Below are positions 44,506-53,773 of a stretch of 55,448 nucleotides of DNA, piece by piece (the stretch's first letter is position 1; each line of letters opens with the position of its first letter). The position numbers and the translations under genes are program-made. This stretch comes from Maricaulis sp. (GTDB taxonomy: Bacteria > Pseudomonadota > Alphaproteobacteria > Caulobacterales > Maricaulaceae), in the NCBI RefSeq assembly GCF_030149235.1, contig NZ_JASBRW010000013.1, forward strand, positions 1 to 55,448, in the 5' to 3' direction. The notes below the pieces were generated by a model. That model worked only from the letters and a program-made list of their open reading frames with translations, was not told the origin of the DNA and ran no database searches.

Positions 44506-45630
44506 ATGCGCCGTGCTGCCTTTCTTATCGCTGTCCTTGTGGCCTTTGCTGTCATGACCAGCATCGTCGCCTTCCGCGTCCTGACGCCCGAGCCTCAGAC
44601 ACGTGGCGGCTGGGGTGGCCGTACCATGCCGGTCGCGGCGCATACGGTCCGCGACCAAAACTTTGCCGATATCGTCGAAGCTCTGGGTACGGCGCGGGCT
44701 GATGAAACCGTGACGATTACCGCTCGCGTGTCAGACACGATTTCGGCGCTGAATTTCGACAGCGGTCAACGTGTTGAGGCCGGTGATATCCTGGTCGAAC
44801 TGACCGATACGGAAGAGGCGGCGGGACTGGCGGAAGCACGCGCCACGCTGCGTGAATCCCAGAGCGAATATGACCGCGTCAATGGCCTGGTTGAGCGCGG
44901 TATCGCCTCACGCCAGCGGCTCGACGAAGTCAGCGCAACCGTGAGCCGAGCCCGGGCTCGGGTGTCCTCGCTGGAAGCCCAGCTGGCTGACCGCATCGTC
45001 CGCGCCCCGTTCTCGGGCATTGTCGGACTGCGTGAAGTGAGTGTGGGTGGCTTGGTTCGTCCGGGCGATGCCATTACCAGCCTTGATGATACGCGGGTGA
45101 TCAAGCTCGACTTCACCGTCCCCGAGCGTTTCCTGGCCTCCTTGCGCCCGGGGCTGCCGGTTCAAGCGGTAACCTCGGCCTATCCCGACGAGGTCTTTGC
45201 CGGTTCCATCGCCCAGATCGACAGCCGTATTGATCCGGTCACCCGCGCCGTCACGGTTCGTGCCGAAATCGCCAATGATGATGCGCGCCTGCTTCCGGGC
45301 CAGCTCATGGCAGTGGAGATCGAGCGGGATGTTCGGCGCTCGCCGTCCATCCCGGGCTCTGCGATCACGCGATATCTCGACGACAGTTTTGTCTTTGTCC
45401 TCATCGAAGAAGGCGAAGTGGCCCGCATCGAACGTCGCCGCGTTGAACTGGGACGCCGCGAAGGCAGCATGGTTGAGGTCATCAATGGTGTCGAGGATGG
45501 CGAGCTGATCGTCCGCGACGGTGTGCACCGGGTGCGCGAGGGGATGCGCGTGAGTATTACCGACCGCAGTGAACCGGCGACGGGCAGCCCGACTGCCGGC
45601 GTTGCCGCCAGCCAGACGAGCCCGCAATGA
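44506..45630 (+). CDS. RND efflux periplasmic adaptor subunit
   Basis: 374 residues. An N-terminal membrane anchor or signal (AAFLIAVLVAFAVMTSIVAF) is followed by the lipoyl half-motif (VSDTISALNFDSGQRVEAGDIL), a short helical hairpin (about 30 residues each way), the second lipoyl half (DRIVRAPFSGIVGLREVSVG) and the beta-barrel and membrane-proximal domains. It links the inner membrane pump to an outer membrane channel. AAGGAG lies eight bases upstream of the ATG. It overlaps the transporter gene by ATGA. Confidence 0.93.
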   Translation: MRRAAFLIAVLVAFAVMTSIVAFRVLTPEPQTRGGWGGRTMPVAAHTVRDQNFADIVEALGTARADETVTITARVSDTISALNFDSGQRVEAGDILVELTDTEEAAGLAEARATLRESQSEYDRVNGLVERGIASRQRLDEVSATVSRARARVSSLEAQLADRIVRAPFSGIVGLREVSVGGLVRPGDAITSLDDTRVIKLDFTVPERFLASLRPGLPVQAVTSAYPDEVFAGSIAQIDSRIDPVTRAVTVRAEIANDDARLLPGQLMAVEIERDVRRSPSIPGSAITRYLDDSFVFVLIEEGEVARIERRRVELGRREGSMVEVINGVEDGELIVRDGVHRVREGMRVSITDRSEPATGSPTAGVAASQTSPQ

Positions 45631-48600
45631 CCCTGTCTGATATCGCTGTCCGCCGCCCTGTACTGGCCTTCGTGGCCAGTGCACTGATCGTCGTGTTCGG
45701 TGTCCTCGGCTTGCGCGAGCTGCCGTTGCGCGAATTGCCCGATGTCGACCAGCCGATCGTTTCTGTGTCCGCGGCCTATCCCGGCGCCAATGCCGAGGTC
45801 GTCGAAAACCGGGTGACCCAGATCATCGAGGATCAGCTGTCGGGTATCGATGGCATCGATACCATTACCTCCTCCTCGCGAGACGGCAGTGCCAGTGTGT
45901 CGATCACCTTCACCCTGGAGCGCGATATCGAAGCGGCAGCCAATGATGTCCGTGACGCCGTCTCCCGCGCCGTTGACCGCCTGCCGCAGGATGTCGAGAC
46001 GATCGAGGTGCGCAAGCAGGATGGCGATGCGCGGCCTTTCATGTGGTACTCGCTCATGTCGGACCGCATGACGTCGGAAGAATTGTCCGATTATGCCGCC
46101 CGGACCATGATCGATCGTTTCAGTGTCATTGATGGCATTGCCCAGGTTCGCCTTGGCGGCGAGCGTCGTTACGCCATTCGTATCTGGCTTGATCCCCGGG
46201 CCATGGCTGCTCGTGGCATTACCGTCAGCGATATCGAGCAGGCCCTGCGCACCCAGAATGTGGAAGTGCCGGGCGGTTCCGTCGAGACGCCGGACACGCA
46301 GATCGTCGTCCGTGTTGAGCGCATCTTCGGTGACCCCGAGAGCTTTGCCCGTTTGCCGGTTGGACGCGGTGAGGATGGGCATATCATTCGTCTGGCCGAG
46401 GTCGCGGACGTGTCGCGTGAGGCCGAACAAAACCGGACGCTGTTCCGCGGCAATGGCAACAACATGATCGGGCTAGGTTTTGTCCGTCAGAGCCAGGCCA
46501 ATTCGGTTGAAGTGGCCGACCGGATCGAGGAGGTCGCGGCCCGGGTTCGCAACACCTTGCCCGAGGGTATGAGCCTGATCGTGGCGTCGGACGACACAGT
46601 CTTCATCGAGGAATCCATCAAGGAGGTCTGGCGCACCCTGCTGTTGGCCGCGACGCTCGTCGTGTTCGTTATCTACCTCTTCCTGGGCTCCTTCCGGGCC
46701 GCCATTATTCCTGCCGCCGTAGTCCCGGTGTGCCTGATCGGCGTCTTTGCGGCGCTCGCTTGGGCCGGTTTCTCGATCAATATCCTGACCCTCCTGGCCC
46801 TGGTCCTGGCGATCGGACTGGTCGTGGACGATTCCATCGTTGTGCTGGAAAACATCCAGCGACGCGTCGATCTCGGGGAGGGGCCGGCGCTTGCCGCGCT
46901 TCGCGGTGGCCGACAGGTGTTCTTCGCGGTTGTCGCGACCACGGCCGTACTGGTCGCTGTCTTTGTGCCGCTGGTCTTTCTTCCGGGCTTCATCGGCCGG
47001 CTCTTCAGCGAGCTTTCGCTGACAATTGCGGCCGCCGTGATCATCTCCAGCTTTGTCGCCCTGACCCTGTCGCCGATGATGGCGTCGAAATTGCTGCGCC
47101 CGAGCCGTGAGGCGCGGGGCCCGGCCAAGTGGGTCGACAGTCTGGTGAAGCGCTTGCGGGCAAGCTATCGCTCGAGCTTGGAGGTCGCGCTGAAAGCGCC
47201 CTGGATGGCGGTGCCGCTGGTGCTTGTCGCTATCGGTGGCTCGAGTGTCCTGCTGAACCGTCTGCCCGGTGAGCTTACACCGCCGGAAGATCGTGGCGGC
47301 TTCTTCGGTTTCTTCTCCGGGCCGGAAGGCGCGAGCTTCGACTACATGGCTGAACAGGCCGATCAGATCGAAGACATAATGCTCGAATATATCGAGCGTG
47401 AGGAATTGCGCCGAGTCCTCGTTGTGGCCCCGGGATGGGGCGGGTCCGGTTTTAATTCGGGAATTGTCATCGGCACCATGGTGCCCTGGGATGAGCGCCG
47501 TCCGGGGGGGGCGATTGTCGGCGAGATCAATGGCCGTTTCGCTCAGCTGACCGGCGTGCGCGCCTTTGCGTCCATGCGTTCGTCCATTCGGGGCGGGGGT
47601 AATGGCGATGATATCTCCTTCGTGATCCAGGGACCGGACTATGCCGCCATCGATGCGGAAGCCGAGCGCCTGCTGGCCGCCATTCGCGCCGACAACCCGA
47701 ATTTGCTTCGTGCACGAAAGAACTATCAGCCGACCAGCCCGCGTCTTGTGGTCGATATTGACCGGGAACGCGCTGCGGCGCTCGGGGTTTCGGTGTCCGA
47801 TATCGGAACCACCTTGCAAACCCATCTGGGGTCGCGTCGGGTCGGCCAGTTCATCGAGCGCGGCGAGGCCTATAACGTCATTATGGAAAACCGGCGTGAG
47901 GAACGGGCCAGTGCGCAGGATCTCGAGACGCTCTATGTCTCCGGCCGCGAAAATCGCCTGATCCCGCTTTCCAACCTGGTGAGTGTGCGTGAGGTCGGTG
48001 AGGCCTCGTCGCGCAATCGTGTCGATCGCCAACGCTCGATCACCATCTCCGCCACGCTGGCGGAAGGCTATAATCTGGGTGATGCGGTCAACTGGCTGGA
48101 TGACTGGGCGGCCCGTGAGCTGGCACCGGAAATGGGAACAAGTTTCCTCGGTGGCGCCAAGGAATTCCTGGACGCCAATCAGGCCCTGCTGTTTGCCTTC
48201 GGCATGGCCCTGCTGATTGTCTTCCTGGTCCTCGCGGCCCAGTTCGAAAGCCTGATCCAGCCCCTGGTCATTATGCTGACCGTCCCGTTGGCGATTGCTG
48301 GCGGCCTGTTCGGGCTCGAGATGATTGGTTCCAGCCTGAATATCTATTCTCAGATCGGCCTGGTGATCCTGATCGGATTGGCGGCGAAGAACGGCATTCT
48401 GATTGTCGAATTCGCCAACCAGTTGCGCGAGGACGGACGCGATGTGTTGACAGCAACGCTGGATGCCGCGGAGACGCGCTTCCGTCCGATCTTGATGACC
48501 GGCTTGTCGACGGCCATTGGTGCAGCCCCGCTGGTGTTCGCGGCCGGCCCCGGCTCGGAAAGCCGGATCACGATCGGCGTGGTGATTTTCTCTGGCGTGG

Positions 48601-48749
48601 CGGTCGCTACGGTGTTCACCCTGTTCGTTGTGCCTGTCGCCTATGGCGTGCTGGGCCGCTTTACCAAGACGCCGAACTGGATGCGCAACAAGCTGGAAGC
48701 TGAAGCCCGTGAGGCGGGCGGCCATGCCGTCGAAGTCGCCGCCGAATAG
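45627..48749 (+). CDS. RND family multidrug efflux transporter (HAE1-like)
   Basis: 1040 residues, the normal length for AcrB-type pumps, with 12 membrane helices and two large periplasmic loops. The N-terminus (SDIAVRRPVLAFVASALIVV), the proton-relay Asp pair in IGLVVDDSIVVLENI and the second-half motif LVILIGLAAKNGILIVEFAN are characteristic. It exports drugs or lipophilic compounds using the proton gradient. No outer membrane channel gene is linked, so a separate TolC-like protein must be used. Confidence 0.96.
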   Translation: MTLSDIAVRRPVLAFVASALIVVFGVLGLRELPLRELPDVDQPIVSVSAAYPGANAEVVENRVTQIIEDQLSGIDGIDTITSSSRDGSASVSITFTLERDIEAAANDVRDAVSRAVDRLPQDVETIEVRKQDGDARPFMWYSLMSDRMTSEELSDYAARTMIDRFSVIDGIAQVRLGGERRYAIRIWLDPRAMAARGITVSDIEQALRTQNVEVPGGSVETPDTQIVVRVERIFGDPESFARLPVGRGEDGHIIRLAEVADVSREAEQNRTLFRGNGNNMIGLGFVRQSQANSVEVADRIEEVAARVRNTLPEGMSLIVASDDTVFIEESIKEVWRTLLLAATLVVFVIYLFLGSFRAAIIPAAVVPVCLIGVFAALAWAGFSINILTLLALVLAIGLVVDDSIVVLENIQRRVDLGEGPALAALRGGRQVFFAVVATTAVLVAVFVPLVFLPGFIGRLFSELSLTIAAAVIISSFVALTLSPMMASKLLRPSREARGPAKWVDSLVKRLRASYRSSLEVALKAPWMAVPLVLVAIGGSSVLLNRLPGELTPPEDRGGFFGFFSGPEGASFDYMAEQADQIEDIMLEYIEREELRRVLVVAPGWGGSGFNSGIVIGTMVPWDERRPGGAIVGEINGRFAQLTGVRAFASMRSSIRGGGNGDDISFVIQGPDYAAIDAEAERLLAAIRADNPNLLRARKNYQPTSPRLVVDIDRERAAALGVSVSDIGTTLQTHLGSRRVGQFIERGEAYNVIMENRREERASAQDLETLYVSGRENRLIPLSNLVSVREVGEASSRNRVDRQRSITISATLAEGYNLGDAVNWLDDWAARELAPEMGTSFLGGAKEFLDANQALLFAFGMALLIVFLVLAAQFESLIQPLVIMLTVPLAIAGGLFGLEMIGSSLNIYSQIGLVILIGLAAKNGILIVEFANQLREDGRDVLTATLDAAETRFRPILMTGLSTAIGAAPLVFAAGPGSESRITIGVVIFSGVAVATVFTLFVVPVAYGVLGRFTKTPNWMRNKLEAEAREAGGHAVEVAAE

Positions 48750-48811
48750 CGCTTTCGGCTCCAGGGTAGGGATATGGCGGGCCTGAGCAGCGAGCGGGTG
48801 GCAAATGCGGG

Positions 48812-48910
48812 TTAGAGGGCCCGTTTCATCGCATCAGCCCCGTCTGTGTGCTCGCGGATCATCTTGTCCAGATCAGAGATTAGCACCGGCTTGCCAAGCA
48901 GGCCGGACAT
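48812..48910 (-). pseudogene. Remnant of a receiver-domain C-terminus
   Basis: A 32-codon frame from ATG 48910 to the TAA at 48812-48814 reads MSGLLGKPVLISDLDKM then IREHTDGADAMKRAL. The pattern GM-x-G-LL-x-KPV followed by L-x-x-x-I is that of the end of response-regulator receiver domains. Upstream codons (DPGTG before the Met) fit too, but the rest of a receiver is not found in this frame. It lies in the 413-base gap 48750-49162, in which I see no other feature. It may be decayed sequence from a lost hybrid kinase. Confidence 0.4.
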
Positions 48911-49162
48911 GCCCGTCCCAGGATCTTGTTCTTGGCCCTGACTGAAATGACGTGATCGCTGATCATTCCGCGTCCCGCTTGGTTAGCCGAAAAACCAGTT
49001 AAGCCTATTCGGTTTGACAAGGAATGAACGCTATTCCGGCTGACCCGTCTGCCTGGCGGCTTGCCGGCGACGGCCCCCGCCATGCCCTTGTCATCCTTGA
49101 GCGAACAGTGTTCACTTTCGCCCGGTTCAAGCCGCTGAGGGCTTGCCGAGCGGAGAGTAAAG

Positions 49163-50671
49163 ATGAGTGAGGCGACAGCCGAATTTGTTGATGTCCTGAT
49201 CGTCGGTGCAGGTGTGTCTGGCGTCGGCGCTGCACATCACCTGCAGCGACGCGCTCCGGGCAAGAGCTATATGATCCTGGAAGCCCGAGACGGTATGGGC
49301 GGGACCTGGGACTTGTTCCGCTATCCCGGCATCCGCTCGGACAGCGACATGCATACTTTCGGTTATGCCTTCAAACCGTGGGAAGACGGCAAGGTGTTTG
49401 CTGACGGCCCGGCCATCCGCAACTACGTGAAAGAAACCGCCGACGAGTCCGGCATCACACCCCATATCCGCTTCAAGCACCGGGTCTTGTCGTCCAACTG
49501 GAACTCCCGCACAGCCCGCTGGGAAGTTGAGGCCAAGCGCACCGATACCGGTGAACGCGTGCGGGTGGAGTGCCGGTTCTTGATGATGTGTTCCGGCTAT
49601 TATCGCTATGACCACGGTCATGTCGTGCACTGGGAAGGCGAGAAAGACTTTGCCGGCGATATCATTCACCCGCAGCACTGGCGTGAGGACTTTGATTATA
49701 GCGGCAAGAAAGTCGTGATTATCGGTTCCGGCGCGACGGCGGTGACGCTGGTTCCTGCGATGGCGGACAAGGCGGGGCATGTGACCATGCTTCAGCGCTC
49801 ACCCACCTATATCGCGCCGCGGCCATCGGTCGATCCGGTGGCCAATTTCCTGCGCAAGATCCTGCCGCGCAAAGCAGCGTATTCCGCCACAAGGATCAAG
49901 AATGTCCTGATCTCGATCATCTTCTTCGAGATCGCGCAACGCTGGCCGGGCTGGGTGAAGAACCAGGTTCACAAATATATCCGCGACGAGCTGGGCGAAG
50001 ACTACGACATCGATAAGCACTTTACGCCCAAGTATAATCCCTGGGATGAGCGCTTCTGCGCGGCGCCGGACGGCGATTTTTTCCAGTCGCTGAAAAAGGG
50101 CGAGGCTTCGGTCGTTACCGATCATATCGAGCGCTTCACCAAGACTGGTATCCAGCTGAAATCCGGTGAGCATATCGAAGCGGATCTGATCATCCCTGCA
50201 ACCGGGCTGGAAATGCTTCTGGCCGGGGGCATGGCGATGCAGGTCGACGGCCGCGAGGTCAGCCCGCCCGAAACGATCAGCTATCGCGGCATGATGCTGA
50301 GCCAGTTGCCCAATCTGGCGCTGGCCTTCGGCTATACCAATGCGTCCTGGACGCTGAAGATCGATCTGACCTGCGAGCGGGTCTGCCGCCTGCTCAATCA
50401 CATGGATGCCAAGGGCTATGACTATTGCGTGCCGGAACCGCCGGCCGGTATCGAGACCCAGCCGCTTTTGAATCTGCAGTCGGGCTATATCAAGCGCGCG
50501 GAACCCCATCTGCCGCGGCAGGGTACGGAACCGCCTTGGCGGACCTATCAGAATTATATCCAGGACATGCTGGCGATCCGCTATGGCAAGCTGGAGGACG
50601 GGGCCCTGCAATTCTACCGCAAAAGCGATGAGGGCGCCTCGGCGCCGCGGGAATTGGCGGCGGCGGAATGA
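49163..50671 (+). CDS. Flavin-containing Baeyer-Villiger-type monooxygenase
   Basis: 502 residues. The FAD-binding motif GAGVSG (15-20), GMGGTWDLFRYPGIRSDSDM and NADPH-binding GSGATA flank the Baeyer-Villiger fingerprint FAGDIIHPQHW (F-x-G-x-x-x-H-x-x-x-W, all fixed residues kept). The family (EthA/Rv-type BVMO) inserts oxygen next to a carbonyl, turning ketones into esters or lactones. It is the first gene of a three-gene operon with a dehydrogenase and a hydrolase, joined by stop-start overlaps. The substrate may be a long-chain or cyclic ketone; this is not determined. Confidence 0.93.
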   Translation: MSEATAEFVDVLIVGAGVSGVGAAHHLQRRAPGKSYMILEARDGMGGTWDLFRYPGIRSDSDMHTFGYAFKPWEDGKVFADGPAIRNYVKETADESGITPHIRFKHRVLSSNWNSRTARWEVEAKRTDTGERVRVECRFLMMCSGYYRYDHGHVVHWEGEKDFAGDIIHPQHWREDFDYSGKKVVIIGSGATAVTLVPAMADKAGHVTMLQRSPTYIAPRPSVDPVANFLRKILPRKAAYSATRIKNVLISIIFFEIAQRWPGWVKNQVHKYIRDELGEDYDIDKHFTPKYNPWDERFCAAPDGDFFQSLKKGEASVVTDHIERFTKTGIQLKSGEHIEADLIIPATGLEMLLAGGMAMQVDGREVSPPETISYRGMMLSQLPNLALAFGYTNASWTLKIDLTCERVCRLLNHMDAKGYDYCVPEPPAGIETQPLLNLQSGYIKRAEPHLPRQGTEPPWRTYQNYIQDMLAIRYGKLEDGALQFYRKSDEGASAPRELAAAE

Positions 50672-51513
50672 GCCAGCCCCTGACATTTGCCGGCAAGACT
50701 GCCGTCATCACCGGTGCGGCGAGCGGTATTGGCCGCGCCCTGGCTCAGGCCCTGGCGGTACGGTGCTGCGACCTTGCGCTGGCCGATGTCAACGCCGAGG
50801 GGCTGGAGGAAACGGCCGCAGCGCTTCGCTCCAACGAGCGCAAAGTCACGACGCATATTGTTGATGTCGGCGACAAGGAGGCGATCAAGGCCTTTGCCGA
50901 TACGGTCGAGGCCGAGCATGGAGCGGCCCATCTCCTGTTCAACAATGCCGGTGTCGCGGTCGGCGGCCGTTTCGAGCAGATTTCCGAAGATGATTTCGAG
51001 TGGCTGGTCGGGATCAATTTCTGGGGGCCGATCCGGATGACGCGCGCCTTCCTGCCGCTGATGCGGCGGAGCGGTGAGGGGCACATCACCAATATCTCGA
51101 GCATTTTCGGTGTCATTGCTCCTGCCGGGCAAACCGCTTACTCGGCGTCGAAATTCGGTGTGCGCGGTTTCTCCGATGCGCTGCGTCATGAATTGGGCCA
51201 GGACGCGATCCGGGTCACCACGGTGCATCCCGGCGGCGTCAACACCTCGATCGCCGAAAATGCCCGGATTTCTGCCCATACCACCGCCGAGGAACGCGAA
51301 GCCGGGCTGAAGCAGGCGGCCGAAAACCTGGTCATGCCGCCGGCCCGGGCGGCAGAGATCATCCTGCGCGGTGTTGAGCGGCGCAAGCCGCGCGTCCTGG
51401 TCGGGCGTGACGCGCACATGCTGGCCTGGTTCGAGAAGCTCATGCCGTCGCGCTACTGGACCTTCATGCAAGGCCGGCTCGGTTCCGCCCTGAAAGAGGA
51501 GAAGCGCTCGTGA
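50668..51513 (+). CDS. Short-chain dehydrogenase/reductase
   Basis: 281 residues. TGAASGIG (cofactor loop), NNAG, a catalytic Ser (NISSIFG) and YSASK (Tyr and Lys) are all present. The segment LADVN after the second strand, with Asp as its fourth position, points to NAD(H) use. It probably oxidises a secondary alcohol to the ketone that the upstream monooxygenase takes. ATGA overlap with the monooxygenase stop (50668-50671) and GTGA overlap with the hydrolase start give translational coupling. Confidence 0.93.
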   Translation: MSQPLTFAGKTAVITGAASGIGRALAQALAVRCCDLALADVNAEGLEETAAALRSNERKVTTHIVDVGDKEAIKAFADTVEAEHGAAHLLFNNAGVAVGGRFEQISEDDFEWLVGINFWGPIRMTRAFLPLMRRSGEGHITNISSIFGVIAPAGQTAYSASKFGVRGFSDALRHELGQDAIRVTTVHPGGVNTSIAENARISAHTTAEEREAGLKQAAENLVMPPARAAEIILRGVERRKPRVLVGRDAHMLAWFEKLMPSRYWTFMQGRLGSALKEEKRS

Positions 51514-52478
51514 GCCTTTGGATTCTGGGGATAATGGCCCTGGTCGTTATCGCCTTTCTGGCGGCCGGCACCGGGTTTGCGATGTTTTCGCGCAATGTCG
51601 GCGCCAAGGTCGAGGAAGCCTTGCCACCGGCCGGCCGCAAAACGGCCGTCGCGGGCGGTGAGATTCATTTCGTTGAAGCCGGTGAAGGCCAGCCTATCGT
51701 GATGATCCACGGGCTCGCCGGCAATCTGCACAATTTCACCTATGCCATGACGGGTGCACTGGCGAAGGATTATCGCGTTATCGCACTGGATCGACCCGGC
51801 TGCGGTTATTCGACCCGCGAGAATGATGACCGGGCCCGCTTGCCCCAGCAGGCGGCCATGGTGGCCGAGTTCCTGGAGCGCGAAGGCATCGAAAACCCGC
51901 TCGTTGTCGGGCACTCGCTCGGCGGGGCGCTGTCCTTGTTCCTGGCGCTCAATCATCCCGAACGGGTCGGCGGGCTGGCCATGATCGCTCCGCTGACAGC
52001 GGTACAGGATGATGCGCCCGGCGCCTTTGATTCGCTCAATATTGCCAATCCCGGTGTGCGGCGCCTGGTGGCGGGCACGCTGGCTGTGCCGATGACCATT
52101 CGCAATGGCGACAAGGCGCTTGGGGAAGTGTTCGGCCCGGAGGCTGCGCCGGAGGATTTCCGCACCCGGGGCGGTTCACTCCTGTCCTTGCGGCCGGAGG
52201 CCTTCTATGTGGCGGCCACAGACCTGCACGCCGTGCCGCCGGAGATGCGCCAGGTCCAGGCGCGCTATTCGGAACTTCAACACCCGCTCGGCATGCTCTA
52301 TGGCGATGGTGACCGGATCCTGCACTGGAAGACCCATATCGCGCCGATCCAGGCGGCCCGGCCGGATCTTGACCTGGAAGTTCTGGAGGGCGTTGGCCAT
52401 ATGCCGCCGATCACGCAGCCTGAGCGGACCGAGGCCTTCATCCGGCGGATGGCGGAACGTGTTTTCGCCGCAAAATAG
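51510..52478 (+). CDS. Membrane-anchored alpha/beta hydrolase
   Basis: 322 residues. A single N-terminal hydrophobic helix (LGIMALVVIAFLAAGTGFAMF) precedes an alpha/beta hydrolase: oxyanion HGLAGNLHNF, DRPGCGYSTR, nucleophile Ser in VVGHSLGGALS, Asp in YGDGDRIL and His in GVGHMPPI. It probably hydrolyses the ester made by the monooxygenase of the operon. GTG start overlapping the SDR stop is chosen. The anchor suggests that the substrate is lipophilic and membrane-associated. Confidence 0.9.
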   Translation: MSLWILGIMALVVIAFLAAGTGFAMFSRNVGAKVEEALPPAGRKTAVAGGEIHFVEAGEGQPIVMIHGLAGNLHNFTYAMTGALAKDYRVIALDRPGCGYSTRENDDRARLPQQAAMVAEFLEREGIENPLVVGHSLGGALSLFLALNHPERVGGLAMIAPLTAVQDDAPGAFDSLNIANPGVRRLVAGTLAVPMTIRNGDKALGEVFGPEAAPEDFRTRGGSLLSLRPEAFYVAATDLHAVPPEMRQVQARYSELQHPLGMLYGDGDRILHWKTHIAPIQAARPDLDLEVLEGVGHMPPITQPERTEAFIRRMAERVFAAK

Positions 52479-52553
52479 CGCTTTGCAACCTCTCGACCTT
52501 TCACGCGTATCGTGGCATGTGCCCGCCAAGCACAATCAAGGATCATCGCTCCC

Positions 52554-53207
52554 ATGAAATTCTTCATCGACACCGCCGACACGGCAGAAATCCGCGACAT
52601 GGCTGAAGTGGGACTGCTTGATGGCGTGACCACAAACCCGTCGCTGGTGATGAAGTCGGGCCGCGATTTTCTCGAGGTGATCCAGGAGATTTGCGAGCTG
52701 GTTGATGGTCCGGTCAGTGCCGAAGTGACCGCACTGGACGCAGATCAGATGGTTGTCGAGGGGCTCAAGCTGGCCAAGCTGGCGGACAATGTCGTCGTCA
52801 AGCTGCCGCTGACCTGGGACGGGCTCAAAGCTTGCCGCCGGCTGGTGTCGGACGGGGTGCAGACCAATGTTACCCTGTGTTTCTCTGCCAATCAGGGCTT
52901 GCTCGCCGCCAAGGCGGGCGCGACCTATGTGTCGCCTTTCATCGGCCGCCTGGACGATCTGGGTGTCGATGGCATGGAGCTGATCCATGACCTGCGCGCG
53001 ATCTATGACAATTACGGGTACGAGACGGAAATCCTCGCCGCGTCAATTCGTTCCGCAGCGCATGTGCAGGATTGTGCCATCGCCGGTGCCGATGTCGCGA
53101 CCGTGCCGCCGGCTGTGCTCAAGGGGCTGGTCAAACACCAGCTGACCGACAAGGGCTTGGAAGCCTTCATGGCCGACTGGGCCAAGACCGGCCAGTCGAT
53201 TCTCTAG
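52554..53207 (+). CDS. tal: Transaldolase, short TalC/FSA-like type
   Basis: 217 residues. The N-terminus [14 protein letters not shown], then [19 protein letters not shown], Schiff-base Lys in [15 protein letters not shown] (K83) and [11 protein letters not shown] are typical of the short transaldolase/fructose-6-phosphate aldolase family. Members move a three-carbon unit between sugar phosphates in the pentose phosphate pathway. The true reaction (transaldolase against aldolase) cannot be fixed by sequence alone. The start is ATG 52554. Confidence 0.93.
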   Translation: MKFFIDTADTAEIRDMAEVGLLDGVTTNPSLVMKSGRDFLEVIQEICELVDGPVSAEVTALDADQMVVEGLKLAKLADNVVVKLPLTWDGLKACRRLVSDGVQTNVTLCFSANQGLLAAKAGATYVSPFIGRLDDLGVDGMELIHDLRAIYDNYGYETEILAASIRSAAHVQDCAIAGADVATVPPAVLKGLVKHQLTDKGLEAFMADWAKTGQSIL

Positions 53208-53232
53208 GTTGGAAGTCTCGACTTGAGCGCCA

Positions 53233-53484
53233 CTAAACGGCGCGGGCCATCTCCGGCGCCAGCTCACGATCCTGTTCCAGAAAGCGGTTGAAGGCCGCCA
53301 GCGTCGCATGACTGGTGGCCTCGATCTGGACGAGGCGACGACGAACGGTCTTGCGATTGGTCAAGAACAGGCATTCCGACCCACCCGGATCCTGACTCTC
53401 CAATCGGGTCAGGAACCTCAGAACACGTTTTTGGAACGCCACAACTTCGGCATCAGAATCGAACGTGTGTGTCTGAGACAGCAT
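53233..53484 (-). CDS. Small hypothetical protein
   Basis: 83 residues, helical, with no signal peptide. It reads FDSDAEVVAFQKRVLRFLTRLE and later TNRKTVRRRLVQIEATSHATL. The two charged helices with a Lys/Arg-rich middle suggest a small nucleic-acid-binding or regulatory protein, but no family is recognised. It is convergent with tal and starts 84 bases from the CRP-like palindrome at 53568-53583. Confidence 0.6.
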   Translation of the reverse strand: MLSQTHTFDSDAEVVAFQKRVLRFLTRLESQDPGGSECLFLTNRKTVRRRLVQIEATSHATLAAFNRFLEQDRELAPEMARAV

Positions 53485-53567
53485 GATTTTACCCCCTGCG
53501 AACGCGGTTCGTTGCCTACGCTCCCCGTCTAGTGGAAGCGTTATAGCCGCTTCTCACTGATACGGAG

Positions 53568-53583
53568 TGTGACCCAGATCACC
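53568..53583. promoter_or_regulatory. CRP/FNR-like palindrome
   Basis: TGTGA-CCCAGA-TCACC carries the perfect core GTGA-N6-TCAC of CRP-type sites. It lies between the small gene at 53233-53484 and ccoN, about 190 bases before ccoN. FNR/FixK sites would read TTGA-N6-TCAA, so this is closer to CRP. Binding is inferred. Confidence 0.4.
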
Positions 53584-53663
53584 GTCGCTAGGCAATCGCC
53601 ATTTATTAACAGACTTGCCTTTGTTGCATAAAAGCGACGGCGCACGCCTGCCTGGACGAGGTC

Positions 53664-53723
53664 GCGACAAATTGCCCTACATATTTTGCGGGGCAGCGAC
53701 AAATTGCCATACAGATTTTGCGG
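53664..53723 (+). repeat. 28-bp direct repeat upstream of ccoN
   Basis: Two copies (53664-53691 and 53696-53723) agree at 26 of 28 bases and begin GCGACAAATTGCC, with a 32-base period, about three helical turns. They end 50 bases before ccoN. The GCGACA-NN-TT part is like the left half of RegA/ActR/RoxR-type redox regulator sites, which control cbb3 oxidases in other alphaproteobacteria. Function is inferred. Confidence 0.6.
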
Positions 53724-53773
53724 AAAGGCCCAAGTAACCCGGTGCTGTAGGCAATAGAAATCCGGGGGCGTCG

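Noticed and set aside
44212..44658. Possible divergent regulator of the RND pump
   Set aside because: The translated sequence lacks helix-turn-helix features and overlaps the adaptor gene's start.
46473..48725. Long open frame (750 codons) on the strand opposite the RND transporter
   Set aside because: It mirrors the GC3-rich codons of the real gene, has very high Gln/Arg/His content and no family features.
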